64,000 nt of DNA from Moniliophthora roreri (GCA_001466705.2 LATX02000232.1:186001-250000); one strand, 5' to 3'; positions 34,506 through 47,914 are shown, counted from the first letter of the stretch. Notes: generated by a model from the sequence alone, not told the origin. Program-made: numbers and translations.

Positions 34506-35330
34506 ATGTCCCATTTCAACCTTCTCCCCACTTCGCTCATTCTGTTCGTTTTCCTCTCAACTTTATTCGCCTTTATCACATTCGTCCTTTCCCTGGTCAA
34601 CTTTAGCGTCGAAGTCGCAGTTGTGGGAAGCATATCTGCGTTTGCAACGATGGGCTATCATCTCACTTTGATCACGTTGGCATATCGAGAACGCCAGAAA
34701 CGGCGTGCAGATGCTATATTTCTCACCAAATCCGCTCAACGACGCGCCGGGCCCACACATCGGTATTATACAATGCCGGGTATCATCTGGGCGTACCTGC
34801 TTTTCGCCATTTGGACCATTTCCTTTGGGATCAATACTCAAGTTACATCGAACGGCATGGGTAGTATCAAGCCCGAAGATCGAAATAATGTTTGGAACTT
34901 GGGGATTCAGGTGGCGGTGTCGTGTTTTGCTGGGTTTGAAGCATTAGTGGTGGGCACGATGGCTGTTCATAATATGTTGGCAAGGAGGAAGGCGTCTGTC
35001 GTCGAGAAAGGGACGCCGGTTTCAAAGTTTAATGAAAAGAGAGTTTCCGAGGTGAGTGACCCTTACATCCCCCGCTTTCTGGGATAATCTTCTAATCCAT
35101 AATCATTTTGTCTAGGTTTCGACGAGCCGGCGGTCTGTTGCATCAAGCAGGTTCTCAGTTGACTCAATTACTGCTCTGTACGATGTCTCTCCTTCCACTA
35201 TCTACACCTGATGGCTGACGAGTAATTTCCTAGTCCCACCGCTCGCACGAAATACGGAATCAAACCATTGACCTTGCTTCGCGGGAAAGTCGCGCGACCT
35301 GTGTTTAATCTATCGAAATACAAACCTTAA
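34506..35330 (+). CDS. Four-helix membrane protein, unknown function
   Basis: Three exons (34506-35051, 35116-35177, 35234-35330) join in frame to 234 residues. Four hydrophobic helices are seen: TSLILFVFLSTLFAFITFVL, EVAVVGSISAFATMGYHLTL, GIIWAYLLFAIWTISFGI and IQVAVSCFAGFEALVVGTMA. A basic loop (YRERQKRRADA) lies between helices 2 and 3, and a Ser/Arg/Lys-rich cytoplasmic tail follows. This MARVEL-like four-helix layout recurs in basidiomycete genomes, but I cannot assign a family or a role. The ATG was chosen just before helix 1. A longer open frame upstream contains an earlier ATG at 34452 that would add a short basic segment. Confidence 0.7.
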
Positions 35331-35381
35331 TTCATAGTGGTAGCTGAGAGATATCGATTTAAGCCCTTGTATTTCAACCTG

Positions 35382-35407
35382 CCCCCCCCCCCCCCCCCCC
35401 CCCCCCN
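35382..35407. repeat. Poly-C run with an N
   Basis: Twenty-five C residues followed by an undetermined base at 35407. Its length is unreliable and may hide a small assembly gap. Confidence 0.9.
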
Positions 35408-36034
35408 GTGTGGAAATGTTGCGTCCCAAAGGCAGATAGCGTCATGACTACCCGAGCAAGCTGGGTGCTAGCACGGCGGTAGACTCGGATGCCCCCCAAG
35501 TCAATTGTGGGATTCGCGCCGTTGCCATTGTGACACGTAGGACTTGATGGATGTTCTATATAATCAATAGCAACGAATCCAAAAATAGTTGATTGAGCAA
35601 AAAGTAACTTCCCGGCCTCTGCAAGAGATGATAATCATTATCCAGAAGTCGCTGTTCATCATGACCCTCCTAGCGTGCCCCCCTCCCCCCCTCTCGTTTT
35701 GAATTTTAGTACCTACCTTCTCCGAGATACAATCGTGTTGTGCACTTTCAATCTCTTGTGCTGCCAGAATAATGGGGGCGGCCTGCATGAGGATCTCGAG
35801 GAAGATGATCAACTTGAAATGTTATGGGAGACGGCTCATCAGCGCTGACTGACCATCTTTCTGATCACCTTCAGATCTTTGACCCATTTGCAGTGCTCAT
35901 TCACCCCCGTTGTTCTTTCTGTACACTTTGCGTAGCTACCTGAAAGTTGGCACATGGATTGCGGGCTGCGCATCACTACCACAAGGAGACCGTTCATTAC
36001 TAATGTCAGTTGACAAAGACTATGTAGGCTTCAA

Positions 36035-36142
36035 GGCGAGATGGCCGAGCGGTCTAAGGCGCCAGACTAAGGAGACCAGCACCTCTGAGGTGTTATACTG
36101 ATCTGGTCCGAAAGGGCGTGGGTTCGAATCCCACTCTCGTCA
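36035..36142 (+). tRNA. tRNA-Leu(AAG) with a 28-nt intron
   Basis: A full cloverleaf can be drawn. Acceptor GGCGAGA pairs with TCTCGTC (one G-U) with discriminator A. Anticodon stem CCAGA (36062-36066) pairs with TCTGG (36102-36106), the anticodon AAG is at 36069-36071, the long class II variable arm is present, and T-arm GTGGG-TTCGAAT-CCCAC is intact. The intron lies one base 3' of the anticodon (36073-36100). The exon parts are the same as in the tRNA at 48233 and the introns differ. Confidence 0.95.
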
Positions 36143-38065
36143 TTGTCTCTGATACTAGCTTTTTTTTTCTCTGACCAAGTAAAGGTGTCAAGAACCTACC
36201 TATATAAGGAGCCTCATGAAGAGTTTTAGTATCTTATTTGATAATCCCACTCTCAACGATGTGTGCTACTGACAGTAGCGACTTTTTGCAACAGTAAGAA
36301 GGACTATCGTTCAATTGGCACTGAAGGGTTCGGTTTCGTTCAGATTCGAGCCGCGAGAAAAGTGCTAAACTGCTTGTAGAGGTTGTCCAGAACATCAGCA
36401 ACGAAGCTTCGAGCACCAGAAACTTGGCCCTTGGGGGACATTGGGTAAACCATACAACACCGCTAGCCGAGTTCCAGAACGCAGAAAAATTTTTCATTAT
36501 CCCCGATTTGAAAGGTCCCGGCGCTTTGAGCTTCTTTCCGCGTTGTCTCCATCAAGGAAGGATACAAAAAGAAACCGGGATGACGTTGTATCCGTGTCGC
36601 ATCGAGTGCGAGCAGGGAAGGAGGGGTTGAGATGAAAACCGCATGGATAGTGTGGTCATAAGAGCAAGGAGAATGAGCTGAAAATGATTCGAGTCGTACG
36701 AGCCTTTGCCGAGAGAACTCAATCAGGGGAGAGAGAGGCATTCTGTGTCAAAGAGCCGACGATCAGTACGTAACGCGTTTTCTGGAAAGCGTAGCTCAAA
36801 AATTGAGGAACGGTAATAGTAGAACCCCGAAGCCTGGAAGCGACGCTTTGGATTCTTAAAAAAAAAAAGTGCCGTGCAATACATCAAGAATGGAAGCACG
36901 CGAATGATTGGATGCAAGTGATTTGTGCAGCGTACATGCTTATAACCCAAGCTTTGACATGAAAAATGAAATCACATAGGTGTGTGCAGTGCGTAGATAG
37001 GATTGCGCCTTGCCTTTAAGATGTTATACGACCCGTCCCTTGAAAAGAAAGTGGAGACAAACGTTTTAGCGAGTCTAACTTTGGTCCTGACATAGAAGCG
37101 CAACATTACATATGCAGTGACTTGTTACGCATTTGCCGGTACTATGTTGCCAAGGACTCACTGGCGTTTTGATGCCGGAAAAATACCGCCTGGAGGATGG
37201 GAGACAGAGCACTGAAGAGGATATATTGCGAGTTTTCAAGGGAGCTGATAGAAGGATTGAGGTTGATGTCTGATCAAGCCCGAAAGATGCGTCGCTTTGC
37301 GAACCCTTGAAAAAAAATTTCCATCAATTAACTTCAGGGTCCTTCCACAGAGTTTGAGAGAGATACAGGCACGTTGCGCGGTGTCGATGGTCCTGGTAAA
37401 CCACGAGGATAAAGAAAATTTTTGTGGGGCTGATTTTGGGGCCTGATACTGGGGAACACGCTGCATTGAAACGTCATTGTGGACGCTTGGGTGTCCAACT
37501 TTTCAAAGGTACATTGTGAGCAGACGTAAGTATTTTCTATGCGGGGCTGTCCCCCCAGAATCAGAGCTTTGAGCTTCCTGGACAGGGACGGTATCGTGGC
37601 GACGGTTTACGGTTCAAGCGGCAAAGCGCGACAAGGTCACATCATGTGCCAACGTATATCGTCACATGCCTCAGATTTTCCCATTCAGGGTTTGTTATCG
37701 ACGACCATGATTCCGAGCTCGTCTGCCTTAAAAGATTTCTTACAAGCTTCAAGACCTCAAGCTGCTTCAAGATTCCCTAGTTCTGACGCTGGACAGACTG
37801 TGGCACGATTCGCCGTCAAAAATTGTGGTTTCAGAAAATCCTACCCCCCCGTTTTTGACCTGGTCCAAGACAAGCGGGTCCTCGACAACAACTAGGGAAA
37901 TTTATCCGTATTTTTTGGGTTTTGATGGAGCGAAAGAAGCTGCGACCCCCCCTGGAGGATTAAAATCGCTGCTAGTGGATCTCAATTTACCAAATAAGAC
38001 GGACATGTGGCGGACCCCGTAGACCCATCGATTACGCTTCTTCTACGCTTCGTGCCTTCATCCCA
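36143..38065. other. Long upstream region of the DUF6534 gene, no gene recognised
   Basis: About 1.9 kb with only short frames lies between the tRNA and the TATA box. Blocks shared with 48400-49400 show that it belongs to the duplicated segment. Confidence 0.5.
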
Positions 38066-38073
38066 TATATATA
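38066..38073 (+). promoter_or_regulatory. TATA box, DUF6534 gene copy 1
   Basis: TATATATA after cttcatccca, 66-73 bases before the ATG. The same block precedes copy 2 (49408-49418). Confidence 0.6.
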
Positions 38074-38138
38074 CCAGACCAGGAATTTTTATGAATCTGT
38101 AACTCCTTTTTCTCCCCCTCCCCCGCCCTTCTTTCGCT

Positions 38139-40186
38139 ATGGCGTTGCCTTTGGCCAATTTCTTCGTTCAAGTTGCGGTTGAAGAACCAGCCATGTCTAC
38201 TGAAGCGCCAAAACTGAACTTGGATAACACAATGGGTGCAGCATTTGTGGGTCTCGCTGTCGCTGGCACGTATGTCGTCTTCGTCGTCTCTACTTATCTT
38301 GCGTTGTCTAACGTGATATTTTTACAGTCTTTATGGCAGTAAGTTTTCGTCGACGAGCGACAGTTTCCCCATGGCCTGATCAATAATATCTAGTCTCCGT
38401 GCTACAAACTTTCCGATACTTTACCAATCCTGGACAAGACGATGGTTGGCCTATTAAGACGCTAGTTGGAGCAGTTCTTTTCTTTGACACCGTTCATCAT
38501 ATCTTGATTTCTCATACAAGTATGTATATACCTCTCGTTTCTGCTCCTTATGACTAACAGTACTTTGCTAGTGTATACCTATCTGGTGACTAACTACAAT
38601 AACCCGGCTATCCTCGTCGAGTGCGTTTGGTATGTCGTCCACCTTCTTTTCACCTACCTATCCGCTTATTGCTCCCCGTTGACAGGTCTCTCCTGGTGCG
38701 CTCATGTCTTCCGACACCTCTACCCCTGTTCTGACCCCCTGGCCTCTGCATAGGCGGAAGTGTTGTTCAACGTAGGTCTTCTACTATCTCCGTTCTTTTG
38801 GCCTCCTTCACAATCCGATTTTCACGCAGGGCTTCACCGCACTTCTCGTTCAAAGGTAGGCAGTTCCGCTTTTTGCCTTTGAACATCATCCGCTGACGGA
38901 TCACGTCCAGTTTTCTAACCCTCCGTGTATGGAAGTGTATGTCCCCTTTCTGTACCACTCCGATTACTTGTGATCACGTTAAGAAATCAATAATCTCCAG
39001 ACCTCAGACTAACAAGACCCCATGAATCCATGAGCGCAGCCAACTGGTTTGTCACCGCTGTGGCTGTCGTACTGGTATTGGCCGAATTCGGTTCGTCGAT
39101 ATGTCATCATTTTTTTCGTGCACCTGTAGATTAACACAAACTTCGTACAGGATGTATCACCGCCTTTGGTATCATGGCTCTGGTTCGTGTCAAGACTTTT
39201 GCTGACCTCGCTACTATGAAGGTATGGCATTGTATTGCTATCATCTTCTTCATTTAACTGACGTCTTTCGCATAGTGGTTGAGTATCCTCGTCAACGCCC
39301 TCGCAGCTGCCGGCGATGTCTACATCGCAGCAACCCTGTGCTGGTTGTTGCAGAATAGTAGGACTGGATTCCGTCGGTATGCTTTTTAGCCCTATGTTGA
39401 AGTTTTTTCCCTCTATGCTGACCGTGCGTTAAACAGGAGCGACACCATCATCAAGAAGCTCATCCTCTTTACTGTCAATACTGGTGCTTTGACAAGCTTG
39501 TGTGCTGTTGCTTCCTTGATTTCGGCAAGTCCCCCCATTATACCTTTGCAATCCTTCATTTCATACTGACTCTACCCGTGTAATAGATTACTGCTGCCCC
39601 CAATACCTTCATCTACATCACGTTCTTCTTTTGTATTGGCCGTTGTAAGTCATGCTGCTATACCTGTCGACAATGACATTGATTGAATAACATTGGGCAG
39701 TGTACGCAAACTCTTTACTCGCCACTCTTAATGCTCGAAAGTATATCCGTGAAAGTGCTGATCAGGCCGAATACAACACTACCACTGGAGCTTTCAGAAA
39801 TGTGGGTACTGGGTCTGCAAATGTCGGAACTCGAGGTGTGAGTGTTTTTCCTTTTTTTGTGTCGTTGCATTTAAGGTTTCTTCCCGCCTCAATTTGACCC
39901 TCTTTGTTATTGTCATCGTTCCTTTTTTTTACTGACCGTTCGTTATTCAGGCCAAAGGGATCTCTATCCAAATCAAGACTACGCAAGAGTACATCACGGA
40001 TGCTTCACCAGCCAAAGGGAAGAACAGTCGGGGGAGTATTGGAGACGACATGGAGATGACGCGGGTACAGCACAGCGATAATTCAGACTCGGAGGTAAGC
40101 AGGGGATTTCTCTTAGCTTTAAACTAGGGACTGATAAGATATTTGATCAGGATACGCTCGCAAAGACGAGCCACGAAATCGTTTAG
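38139..40186 (+). CDS. DUF6534 seven-helix membrane protein, copy 1
   Basis: Integral membrane protein of a family expanded in Agaricomycetes, of unknown function. About a dozen short exons give roughly 360-370 residues. The N-terminus LNLDNTMGAAFVGLAVAG leads into helix 1. Signature blocks follow: the loop QTFRYFTNPGQDD, FFDTVHHILISHT, VYTYLVTNY, AEVLFN..TALLVQSF, AEFGCITAFGIMALVR, WLSILVNALAAAGDVYIAA, and the diagnostic C-terminal core TIIKKLILFTVNTGALTSLC ... IGRLYANSLLATLNARKYIR. A polar tail ends HEIV. TATA box and pyrimidine leader lie just upstream. The paralogue at 49482 has the same exon layout, so the two arose by segment duplication. The transmembrane core is close to identical in the C-terminal half, while N-terminus and tail have diverged. 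Confidence 0.88.
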
Positions 40187-40794
40187 GCGTTGCCGTCGCT
40201 CACTCGACTCGCTCTCCATCTTTCTTGGATTGTGTTCTCCCAATGCCTTTGAGCACGTCTCCCACATCCTCGAGTCACCGCCAAAAGTATAGTCGGCTTG
40301 TTTTCGTTTGTGGTGCCATATCTCGTTCTTCGTCATCGCTGCACATACTTTTTTTTTTGTTCACGCCTATATCGCCATGGTTGTTTGCTGCCTGGTACTA
40401 TACCACACTTTCGACATGTATTATTATGTGCTCTCATTTATCTCGTCACTCGTTTCGCTCCTCTTATGTACTAGTACGATTTTGATACCTATGCTTCATC
40501 TCTACCGTTCCTTACTTGGCCTGTTGTCCCTTCGCCCTTGATCCTGCTACACCATGTCCACTATGCATGCCTACTGTCGCTGTTATCTTCACCTGGTAGG
40601 AATACAAAAGTCATCTCTTGGATTCTAAAGCTTGTGTCTCCTCTTCGAAGAGATGAATCTGTGTGGCTGTGCCCCCATGTATGGACGCGTGGCAGGCATC
40701 CGGGCCAGCGCTTCTTCAACCGAAACCACCATCATCAAGCATCACGAGTGAACAAAGGAATCAAGAAATATGCCCCGCGCGTAATTATAAACCT

Positions 40795-42615
40795 ATGAAA
40801 AACACTTTTCAATCTTCTAATAAACAGTTTTTTTTTGGTTGCAGAGATATCGACATTGACCTCGACGACACTTCTCGAATCCTTGCGTCATATATATTGG
40901 ACTTTCTCCGATCTGGAAGTCCACCGAACGAGGAGATTTCAAGTTTGGTAAAATCTGTGCTTGAAGATATGGAGGAAAGAATGGCAAAGTACGAAGAGGA
41001 CCTGCGAAACCTTCAAGCAAAGATGAGGATCCTTCAGTGGAAACGGGACAGCCTCAGGTCGTTATACGCTCCGGTCCGCCGGCTTCCGGCAGAGGTGCTG
41101 TCCAACATCTTTATTCTCTGCAAGGGTGAGAACCTTGTCACGTCCTCCGGATACAGACGTTCTACGACAGTGGTAGTAGCCTCCGTATGCACACGTTGGC
41201 GCAGAGTTTCCGTGTCTACGCCGCAAATCTGGACCAGGATAGCAGTTTCGTGGGCTTCGGAACGAGGGATTCCTCAGTTCCTGTTAGAACGTCTCAAGCT
41301 TCATCTGAAACGTTCGTGCCAGGTACCACTGTCCCTTCATCTTCAGATCACCCACTGCAACGCCAAACACTCTGCACTTTTTTCTCTGCTTCGAGAACAC
41401 GCTGGTCGGTTGCGTACTTTGCTAATTCGGGGGTACAACAGGGACGTTGTCAGAATGATACGATCGTTCGATGGACGCCTTTCGTCTGTGCGGGATTTGA
41501 ATGTCATTGCATATCCAATCTCTGCTGATGAATCCGGAGTAGAGAATAACTTCCTCCCTCTGATTCATGACAACATGCCGCATCTTTGCTCCCTTTCCCT
41601 TCGCGGGGTCGTTCGTCCTGTATCTTCCATCAACGCCCTCTTTTCAATTCTCCGACTTTCCCATATCTCGATTGCGCTTCCAGTGAGGACAGCCATGCTT
41701 GTGCTGGACTCATGCCGTGAAAGCCTCGTTTCAGCTCAAATCACAGTCATCTCTCCAGACGGACCAACGGTCGTAACCCGCGACGAGCACCAGAGCACGA
41801 TACAAAAGAGGTTATCGCCGGCTACGACATACCGACTCTCATCTCTGCGATCGCTCTCGATCTCCATTCAGGTCGATAATGATAACGCAGCTTCAACTCT
41901 GGAAAATGCACAGTCCATCATGGACGCACTTATCACACCTTCCCTTTCTTCCCTGACAGTGGCCACCGACATTGTTGGTCGGGGCTACACGGTATCCGGA
42001 GGAAAAGAAGAAAACACCCCATTCCTCACCTCCCTATCGAAGTTTCTTCGCAGAGGATTTATGCATAGGTCCTTGCGACGCCTTCATCTCAAGGCTCTAC
42101 CACTGACGGAGGTCGGATTGATGAGTCTCCTCGGGATAACCGACGGGGTGACTGATCTGACCATTGAAGAAATTTATCGAAGTTCGCTGGAGAACTGGAT
42201 CGTGACCTCAAAGCTTTTGAAGGCGCTCACGATCCCAGAAGCGTCAGTATGGTTGGGTATGTTTATGATTCCCTGCCATCGGGCACACGCACGTAACTGA
42301 CACAAACCATGAGTCGCAGGCTCAACAACCCGTCACTACCTTCCAAAATTGCGCAACCTCACACTTAAAGTCAATACCGGTGATTGGAGCGATCGGTGCT
42401 TTGAAAAGATGCTCGAGTCCCGTATGACATCCGAGTCAAGTCTTGCCTCGGTGCATCTGCATGTCACTGCATTTGCTCAGAATATGGACATAGACCGGCT
42501 TCGCAGTTTCCAAGAGATGGGATTGGCGGTGAGAGTGAAGCACGGAGTACGACCTCTTGAAGAATCAGATCAAAACGGACAGTATTTACTAGGATATGAG
42601 GTCGAGGGGAAGTAG
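40795..42615 (+). CDS. F-box / leucine-rich-repeat-like protein
   Basis: Probable substrate adaptor of an SCF-type ubiquitin ligase, cytosolic or nuclear. Two exons (40795-42256, 42320-42615) give about 585 residues. After a short leader comes the coiled segment usual in these mushroom proteins (SSLVKSVLEDMEERMAKYEE, LQAKMRILQWKRDSLRS). The F-box core follows: APVRRLPAEVLSNIFILC..., VASVCTRWRRVSVSTPQIW. The remainder is a series of degenerate leucine-rich segments (HLCSLSLRG, LRRLHLKALPLTE, KLRNLTLKVN), and it ends with GYEVEGK. The N-terminal start is uncertain: a ttgcag acceptor at 40843 suggests an intron and an upstream first exon, in which case the first 16 residues shown here are wrong. 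It separates the two halves of the duplicated tRNA/DUF6534 unit. Confidence 0.82.
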
Positions 42616-44477
42616 AGAGTGGGTCAGTACGCTAGCTACTCATAAGAAACACAAGATACAATATATTTTTAAGCACCACTGTACATATGGATTGTACTTG
42701 AGATGCGTCCATCTCAGATAGCATTTACGAAAAAAGGCATTCAATCGCTACGTAGGCCTCTGAGTCCTCGTTGCCATTTCCCAACACGTCCCGGGTTGTG
42801 ACAGCGTGTACTAGGAGGCGAAAGCTATGGGCAGAATCCAATCAGGTCTATCTCATTGGAACGGTGTTATTTATCTCGGAGGAGTGTGAGCAATACATTT
42901 GGGATTCGGAATCAGGTACTATGCAGTGGTGAGTGAAACATGCGAAATATTCACCTACTAGGGTAATCCTCGCTCCTGGGCTTCGGGCAATTCAAAGCAC
43001 ATGTAGTGCGAGGCCCATCCGTCAGCCTTGGATGCGGAAAAAATATTGTGTATTTTTACTCTGCGTCAGTCAAAGGGTAGCTTTTTCGGAACGCGTGGCT
43101 GCGCGCATATCTGGGGTCCGGGCAATTGTCGGCCCGGTCAAATTCTTATCTCTGACAACTTGACTGGAAACCACCATCTTTGCTGCGCCGTGCTCGGCAG
43201 GACCGGTCACTGGTATAGTAAAACCATTTTCTCCTCGTTTTATTCAGTAGTTTTGTAGTAGCTCACACTTTCAACCCTGCAGGTAACGCTGAAGCACCCC
43301 AAGAATTGCCAAGAGAGAGCTTCTTTCCTTTCCTATGAAGAAGACGATGCACCCTGTACCTTAGCCAGATCTGTAGGTCAGTTCCTTGCCTTCTCTGATG
43401 AGAATGATTGATCTCATCCAATACTGGGACGGTTGTGGGCCTTGGGGACCTTTCCGACGACCTATCACCGTTCTCCGACCCCGATGTTACTTCATCCCGG
43501 CCACTATACCGCCGAATATAACGGCTTTTATCTTTAGCATGGATTATTCTGGAGATATTCGCTTCTTTGCTCTGTTTGATCACCTTGGGCAGCATTGGCT
43601 TATGGTGTTGACACTCTCGTCTTCGTGGTCCTCTAGGTTGCCGTCTGCAGTCAATTGAACCTATGGACATTTTCCTCAACGGTGGATGTGTCGAGGAAAG
43701 TTACTGCTCCACCGCCGCTCAGAGATTGACGCCAGACTTAGCGGCTCATTCTAACCATCTTACTCTTCGGGAATTGTCAAGATTTTTCACGAAGACGCAA
43801 TACCCACTTTTCCGTGCATCAAATCATGTATCTGGACAGTTCGGAGTTCTTGCGCTCGCAATAGATACATGAATTCTTCGCAGTCGAAAAGGTCCCATTG
43901 TTTTCGACCCGAAACCCTCGTTCTTCGTGGAAATACCTTCCTTCATCGGCACTGATGATTCTGAGAGCTAACTCTCCGAGGATTACGATGCTATCCGTAT
44001 TAATAGCGAAATGGGCAGAGTATTAGTGCGTCGAACGGAGAATAACTTCTTCCGCTTAGGACGAACGCTGACAGCTCTGTATCTATTAGTTGAATGGCGA
44101 GACCGTTGTCAAGCTTGCCTCGAGGCAGATTTATCGTCAGTTCCCCCCTCAGTCTCCACCTTCCGATGCCTGATATGATTGATACATCTGTTGCAGTGCT
44201 CAACGACACCGGCGCCACAAATACTCGGCTCTCACAAGCGCCCCGTCTGATATTCATTTCCGTGTGAGTTACCGATGTTGTCAAAGATTTCTATGTCACG
44301 GCAATCTACGAAGTGCATTGTGGCTCAGCGCTTCTTGATGGTAAGGCCGGGCTTCAAGACCATGTGATGATTCCGTATGACCTATGTGCCCTCATTCATC
44401 CCGTCACTTCGAGCGCTCATGCGCAAATGAAAAGCTAACTAATTCGGATACAGTGCTTCGGATCCTACCCACGAAAG
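42616..44477. other. Intergenic, possibly degraded gene
   Basis: Several frames of 70-140 codons overlap on both strands (43263-43679 minus, 43386-43658 plus, 43663-43872 plus), but none shows a domain and no splice-joined model works. It may be remnant sequence. Confidence 0.35.
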
Positions 44478-46413
44478 ATGTCGACTCCTGGGGTCTGCAT
44501 CGCTGCCAACCCAGATGTTTCTGGTATTGGGGTACGCGTTGCTGTTTATGCTCAGACGTTTCTCAGTTATGCACCAGCATTCCTTTTCACGTATGATGGG
44601 AAACTCGATCTAGAGGAGGAGCAAGCCTTGCTCAAGATCTACACCCCTCTTCTTATATCTTCCATGGCACTTCTTATTACGACGGGGATCCAACAAGTAA
44701 CTATTGGATTGGGAAATCATCACATCCTACTTGTGTTGAATCTGATGTGGATGATGAATGCGAGTGCATTGGTATTATGCGTTGTGCCGACGCTGGAGTG
44801 GTTGAGTAGGCCACAAGTACTTCCTGTGGTACGGTCCAAAGCCAAATTTTATTTGCAGCTGATACTGAACTGGGTGCTTTTAGGTGCATCAGAAACTGGC
44901 AAGACGTTGGAAAATGCTTTCTTGGTTTCCGTCACGATCTCAAGAACGACATCTGTTGTTCTGGTGGCCACGAAGACATCGACAGCTTCTAGGCGTTGTA
45001 TTTGTGAGCGTTCATCTCATGGGAATGTCAGTGCTCGGATTGTGGCATTGGATACGGTTGAATATCCGAGGTCTCAATTCGAATCTTGACCCCTCTGAAT
45101 GCTTCGACAAAATCACTACGACCTACCTCTTCATGAGGTTTCCTATCACCGACGATCGCATTCGAGTACTGTCCCTCGTCTTCTACTCATTCATGGCCAT
45201 TCCCATTCTCAATATCGAATTTGCCGTCATGCTCGTCAACGGTATTAGTTGGCTCATCGTTTCTCCGGGGAGACGGATACTCAACCGGGTCCTACCACAG
45301 ACCCTCAGGCTCTTATACACCTGGTTCCTATTGACAGCATACGGTCGCGACTGGCCATGGCTTGAACCGCGACTGAAATGCATCGTGGCGGTCCTGCTGC
45401 CTCTATTCATTGCCGTACACACTGTGATCGATACCGAGCTTACCATCAACAGGAACACAGCTCTGGTTGGCAATGATGAAAAGCAGTGGACATTTGGACA
45501 GGTGTTAGCTCTCCTTCTAGTAATCCTTCCCCTCATTCAGGCGATATCCATGTTCCTTACTGGCACGCCAATCGGGAAGAAAATCTGGAGGTGGTCTTCA
45601 AATGTACGGCATGGCAGGAAACGCGTCAATGTCCGATGGTGGATGAGCGGGATACTTCTTCCCAGTCAGCCATGGTCAGAGATATACAAGCAAGTTGATG
45701 AGGCGTTACACATGTCTCGTACAGCTTGTGCAGACCTTCGACGTGAAATCGATCAACTGGATGGACTCACACTTCCTTGCGTCGCCGCTTCGGCTGTTTT
45801 TTCCATCGGCTCACTGCTTTTTATAGCAGACCAGACTCTAAAGATCACGAACGAAACCTTCACATTTCCAGGACACCCACCCCTCGTTCACCCGACAATC
45901 AGTCGCCCTATCTTTGCAGGGTCTCCCACCGATCACTTGAATGCTCCCAAACCCGAACCTCCAGATTTCCGCGCAACAAGTGAAGCACGAGTCAGTCTCG
46001 CGTTGAAGCGACTGAAACGTGCTATCACCGATGCCAGGGACAACATCTCCATTGCACAAAGCGTCCGGTTCCCGGACATAACCGAGCAAAGTCGGTATAA
46101 CGCCGTAGTTACACATCTAAAGCACCTTTTGGCTATCCTCGATATCGCGTTGACAACAGCAAGGAGCCTCTCAATGTCAGGCGCATGTCTGTTACGCGAA
46201 GAGGTCAACAACTGGGGACATGATGTGGACTATCTATACCATATATGTCATTTTGACTATCGGGAAGCGGTTGGGCAGATATCTGCAAACATGGTATACG
46301 ATCTTGGAGGGATTCCAAAGGATAAAGAGAATGAAACGGTTCACTCGGACGTGTCGTCGGAGAGAGAGCTCGAATCCGATTTGGGGGAAAACTTTGATGG
46401 AGCAGAAGACTGA
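44478..46413 (+). CDS. Large integral membrane protein, Agaricomycete-type, unknown function
   Basis: Two exons (44478-44883, 44993-46413) joined in frame give 608 residues. The first exon encodes CIAANPDVSGIGVRVAVYAQ, a start recurrent in Agaricomycete membrane proteins, then helices at AQTFLSYAPAFLFTY, LISSMALLITTGIQQVTIGL, LLVLNLMWMMNASALVLCVV and AKFYLQLILNWVLLGVVFVS. The second exon adds helices at RVLSLVFYSFMAIPILNIEF, RLLYTWFLLTAYGRDW, CIVAVLLPLFIAVHTVID and FGQVLALLLVILPLIQAISM, and VAASAVFSIGSLLFIA. A long polar helical tail follows, ending in an acidic stretch (DLGENFDGAED). The intron (109 nt) joins LLG to VVF and removes a run of out-of-frame sequence. Function unknown; a channel-, sensor- or transporter-like role is only a guess. 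Confidence 0.75.
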
Positions 46414-47881
46414 CTATGGAATTTCTTTGCTCTCGCGAGTATAGCATGTATATTAGCTCGACCAAAAAAAAAAAAAAAAATCTACACCTCAAGACGAGGT
46501 CTCATCGCTCGGACCATATATCTTGTACTCGCGACTCAGTGCTCGTGGGTCTCCTCTTCCTGCCGTATGCCAACGCTATCTGCCAATCTCAATGTCGGGA
46601 CCATATATGGGGGATGTAGAAACCTGCGAAAAACTACAAATTGGGAGGGAACGACAGCAAGTTCTAGAAGGAAGAAGATGACCTATATTGCAAAATATCA
46701 ACTTTTGTGCAAATCAAAGAAAGAAAGAAAGAAAGTACTTACGGTGAGGTATCGCAATGGGGATTAGACGATGACATCTGTAGTGGATAGGTAGGTGTCA
46801 TCGACGGGAAGACATTCGGCCAATGGGAGTCGGGGGAACCAAGTCCTTTAAAAGGTGGAATGAACCGTCGCTCGCACAATGTGCAATTCTGAAGCAAGCG
46901 CTCGAGTCTAGCATAGCCAATAAGGTGGAGAGCTTTTGTATCCCCAACAAGTCAACCCGTCGTCGCAGAATACACCATTCTGACCGAATAGCGATCCATT
47001 TTTAGATTTTGGCGCGTTTCATGGAGACTCCAGAGTAACCGAAAACCAGCAGAGAGATTTAACAAGACACAGATTTCCCTGCGGGTCTAAGTACCCTGAA
47101 AAATTGTTTTTTTTTTTTTTTTTTTTTTTTTTCATACCGTTGTCTCGTCTTTCCATCCTTTATCCCTTTCTCGTACAGAGCTTTATGGAAAGTTGGCGAG
47201 CTCGGAAGATAGGGTGGCATTAGTTGGCGCTCGCTGGTGTTATCCTTTCAACGATGCAAGCTTGCGAGCACCTCTAAACGATACATCGATGACAAGTCCG
47301 CAAAACAAGGCCTACTATGAATTCAGTACCATGCTTTGAGAAAAAAAAAAAAAAAGGAAAATTGCTACTCACCCACGGAAAATAGCTATAACTGATTTTG
47401 TTTTCCCCCTTGACCTTGACGGAAACAACATGGGTAAAAAAGTAAATAGCGCGTGCCTCCGCCTTTTTTGTGGGCCTAGACTTTTGTCCATGGACCGGTA
47501 CCGTAACCTGCGGTCTCCTTGCATAGCTTTTTACGATTTTCTCCCCCCCCCTCTCAACGTCGATGGTCTCCAAAAGTATAGGACTCTGTGCGATTTCTTT
47601 ATCTAGAGAAATTCGAGGGCGAGTATGACGAACTAAAGAAATTGATAATTGTTCGCTGATTTCTCTTTCGAGTCCACAGACTATCCATGTGTGTGTCTCT
47701 AAAGCTCCAGGGAGGGGATACGATGACGATAAGCAAGTAGGCAGAGCCGAGGCCTTTCAAGAAGCAGACCGAATGGGTGTGATCCGTGGTTCTAGGTGAG
47801 CACAAAAAGTCAAGTCGTTGCTTATCATCATTGCTGATGTTGACATATGTTGCTGGATTTTGTCCAAGTTCAAGCTTCAAA

Positions 47882-47885
<4 letters not shown>
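46414..47885. other. Intergenic, no gene recognised
   Basis: Contains poly-A (46465-46481) and poly-T (about 47107-47132) tracts and short frames only. Confidence 0.4.

Positions 47886-47914
<29 letters not shown>

Larger units (their letters stand above)
36035..40186 (+). repeat. Segmental duplication, copy 1 (tRNA-Leu + DUF6534 gene)
   Basis: Same order of elements as 48233-51601: tRNA-Leu(AAG), a long upstream region with matching blocks (gacgatc..tacgtaac, cacatcatgtg.caac, cagggtttgttatcgac, taccaaataag), a TATATATA promoter, then a DUF6534 gene on the same strand. The intergenic parts have diverged through insertions and deletions, while coding exons stay close. Confidence 0.85.

Noticed and set aside
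43263..43872. Overlapping frames on both strands that might form a gene
   Set aside because: No domain, stops in every frame, and no splice-joined model could be built.
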